This document shows positions 63,310 through 64,000 of a DNA stretch of 64,000 nucleotides, piece after piece. Below the pieces are notes generated by a model. It was not told where the DNA came from and did no database searches. It worked only from the letters and a program-made list of their open reading frames with translations. Each line of letters begins with the position of its first letter. The stretch's first letter is position 1. Made by a program: the position numbers and the translations under genes. This DNA is from Onthophagus taurus (Eukaryota > Arthropoda > Insecta > Coleoptera > Scarabaeidae): NCBI RefSeq assembly GCF_036711975.1, contig NC_091973.1:16430001-16494000 (forward strand). Reading direction: 5' to 3'.

Positions 63310-63990
63310 TTTCATGTACTTGGGTTGATAAAAAATCCTTCGACTTCAGTAAGGAAGTGTCGAAGGTTTCCTCGCAGTTTGCCTCCACAGAATGCGTACT
63401 AACTATTTCTTATCAGCAGCGTTTTATGGGTATCACCAAACTGTTTTGGCGTTGGATTATTATTCCGAAGTCGATGCTGCCTAACTTGGCCGAAATAGTT
63501 CTCCAAGCCATGCTGATTAAAGGTTCTTGCTAGATAAAAAGAAAAGCCTCTACCAAGCAATTCTTTTGTGAGGTCTTTAAAGCATATTATATTCAGTTTT
63601 TTAAGCTAGGAGGTATTATTTTTTCCTGCGTGCCCTCTTGGAAATACATTTTCTCCAGATTTTCTGAAACAACATAAACATAAATTAAAATACATTTGCG
63701 GTTATTAAAAATACATGTATCATATTTTCAGCCAATGTATTTTATTTTGCTATAGATAATAATGCATGATAGTTACCTCTTGTATCCCTCCAAAATACTA
63801 GATATCTCGATGAATTTGTTACTGCACCCTTAAGTATTTTTCCAGGGGGCGCTCTACAACTTCCCCCATTAAAGCTGTCAAATAGCTGATCAAAAAATTT
63901 TAAACTAACAGCGGTGTCTTGTGCATGTTTAGCCATTATCACTGTACCGGTTATATCAGTGGCATCTAAAAACAGATACATATTATAAGA
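63310..63990 (-). pseudogene. P-like/THAP9-type transposase, C-terminal half
   Basis: Minus strand: AKHAQDTAVSLKFFDQLFDS and PPGKILKGAVTNSSR (63981-63742), then after a gap about 63630-63310 with KDLTKELLGRGFSFYLARTF, NQHGLENYFGQVRQHR and NNNPTPKQFGDTHK. The order LFDS...FxLTxxLNQxxLENxFxxxRxxxxxNxxPTPxxF is diagnostic of P/THAP9-type transposases. Frame changes and stops show decay. It runs to the right edge of the window. Confidence 0.65.
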
Positions 63991-64000
63991 ACTATAAAGT

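Noticed and set aside
1-64000. CRISPR arrays, tRNA/rRNA genes, bacterial operons
   Set aside because: No spaced repeats, no cloverleaf or rRNA sequence, and introns plus eukaryotic transposons rule out a prokaryotic source.

Overview
This is a repeat-dense stretch of an arthropod nuclear genome, most likely an insect. It is AT-rich and has GT-AG introns of about 50-150 nt. Its transposon families are Polinton/Maverick, BEL/Pao, errantivirus-like gypsy, piggyBac, PIF/Harbinger, Merlin, P-like/THAP, mariner, hAT MITE and an I/R1-group LINE. I recognise no ordinary host gene, tRNA, rRNA or CRISPR array. I could run no searches, so family calls rest on motifs I can read.

1-19,030: a P-element-like (THAP-type) transposase gene fragment on the minus strand is split by a complete 17.6-kb Polinton/Maverick at 796-18379. 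The Polinton has AGT...ACT ends, roughly 600-bp terminal inverted repeats with a 22-bp hairpin next to each tip, and a 6-bp duplication AAACAT on both sides. It carries a virion module: PLA2-domain minor capsid protein, adenain-type protease, penton-like minor capsid, a small basic protein, hexon-like major capsid and FtsK/HerA-type packaging ATPase. It also carries a replication and integration module: a protein-primed family-B DNA polymerase spliced to a zinc-finger exon, and an rve integrase with chromodomain, the latter broken by one frameshift. Several proteins are unassigned. The most interesting points are a canonical A_AAA_AAC minus-1 slippery site at the PLA2/protease junction, a leader containing six tandem mini-introns, and a small spliced coiled-coil protein with a PPxY motif.

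19,030-28,560: PIF/Harbinger remnants, a decayed Merlin (ISXO2-like) transposase, and a BEL/Pao element (22750-27819, duplication ATCTC) whose 3' end is deleted.

28,562-36,000: a young errantivirus-like gypsy element (LTRs 28562-28828 and 35675-35942, duplication ATAC) on the minus strand, with open gag and pol and an env interrupted by one stop.

36,240-45,700: a Harbinger copy interrupted by a decayed piggyBac element, then a full-length BEL/Pao element (40003-45661, duplication ATGTA) whose gag-pol is broken by frameshifts.

45,700-53,000: unassigned DNA, an internally deleted LINE (minus strand), a mariner fragment carrying a hAT-type MITE, foldback repeats, and two near-identical copies of a THAP-domain first exon.

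53,027-60,729: a second, very young errantivirus-like element on the plus strand (353-bp LTRs differing at about two positions, duplication CAAG) with open gag, an open 607-aa env, and pol broken by one stop. 60,734-64,000: a third Harbinger copy and another P-like transposase fragment.
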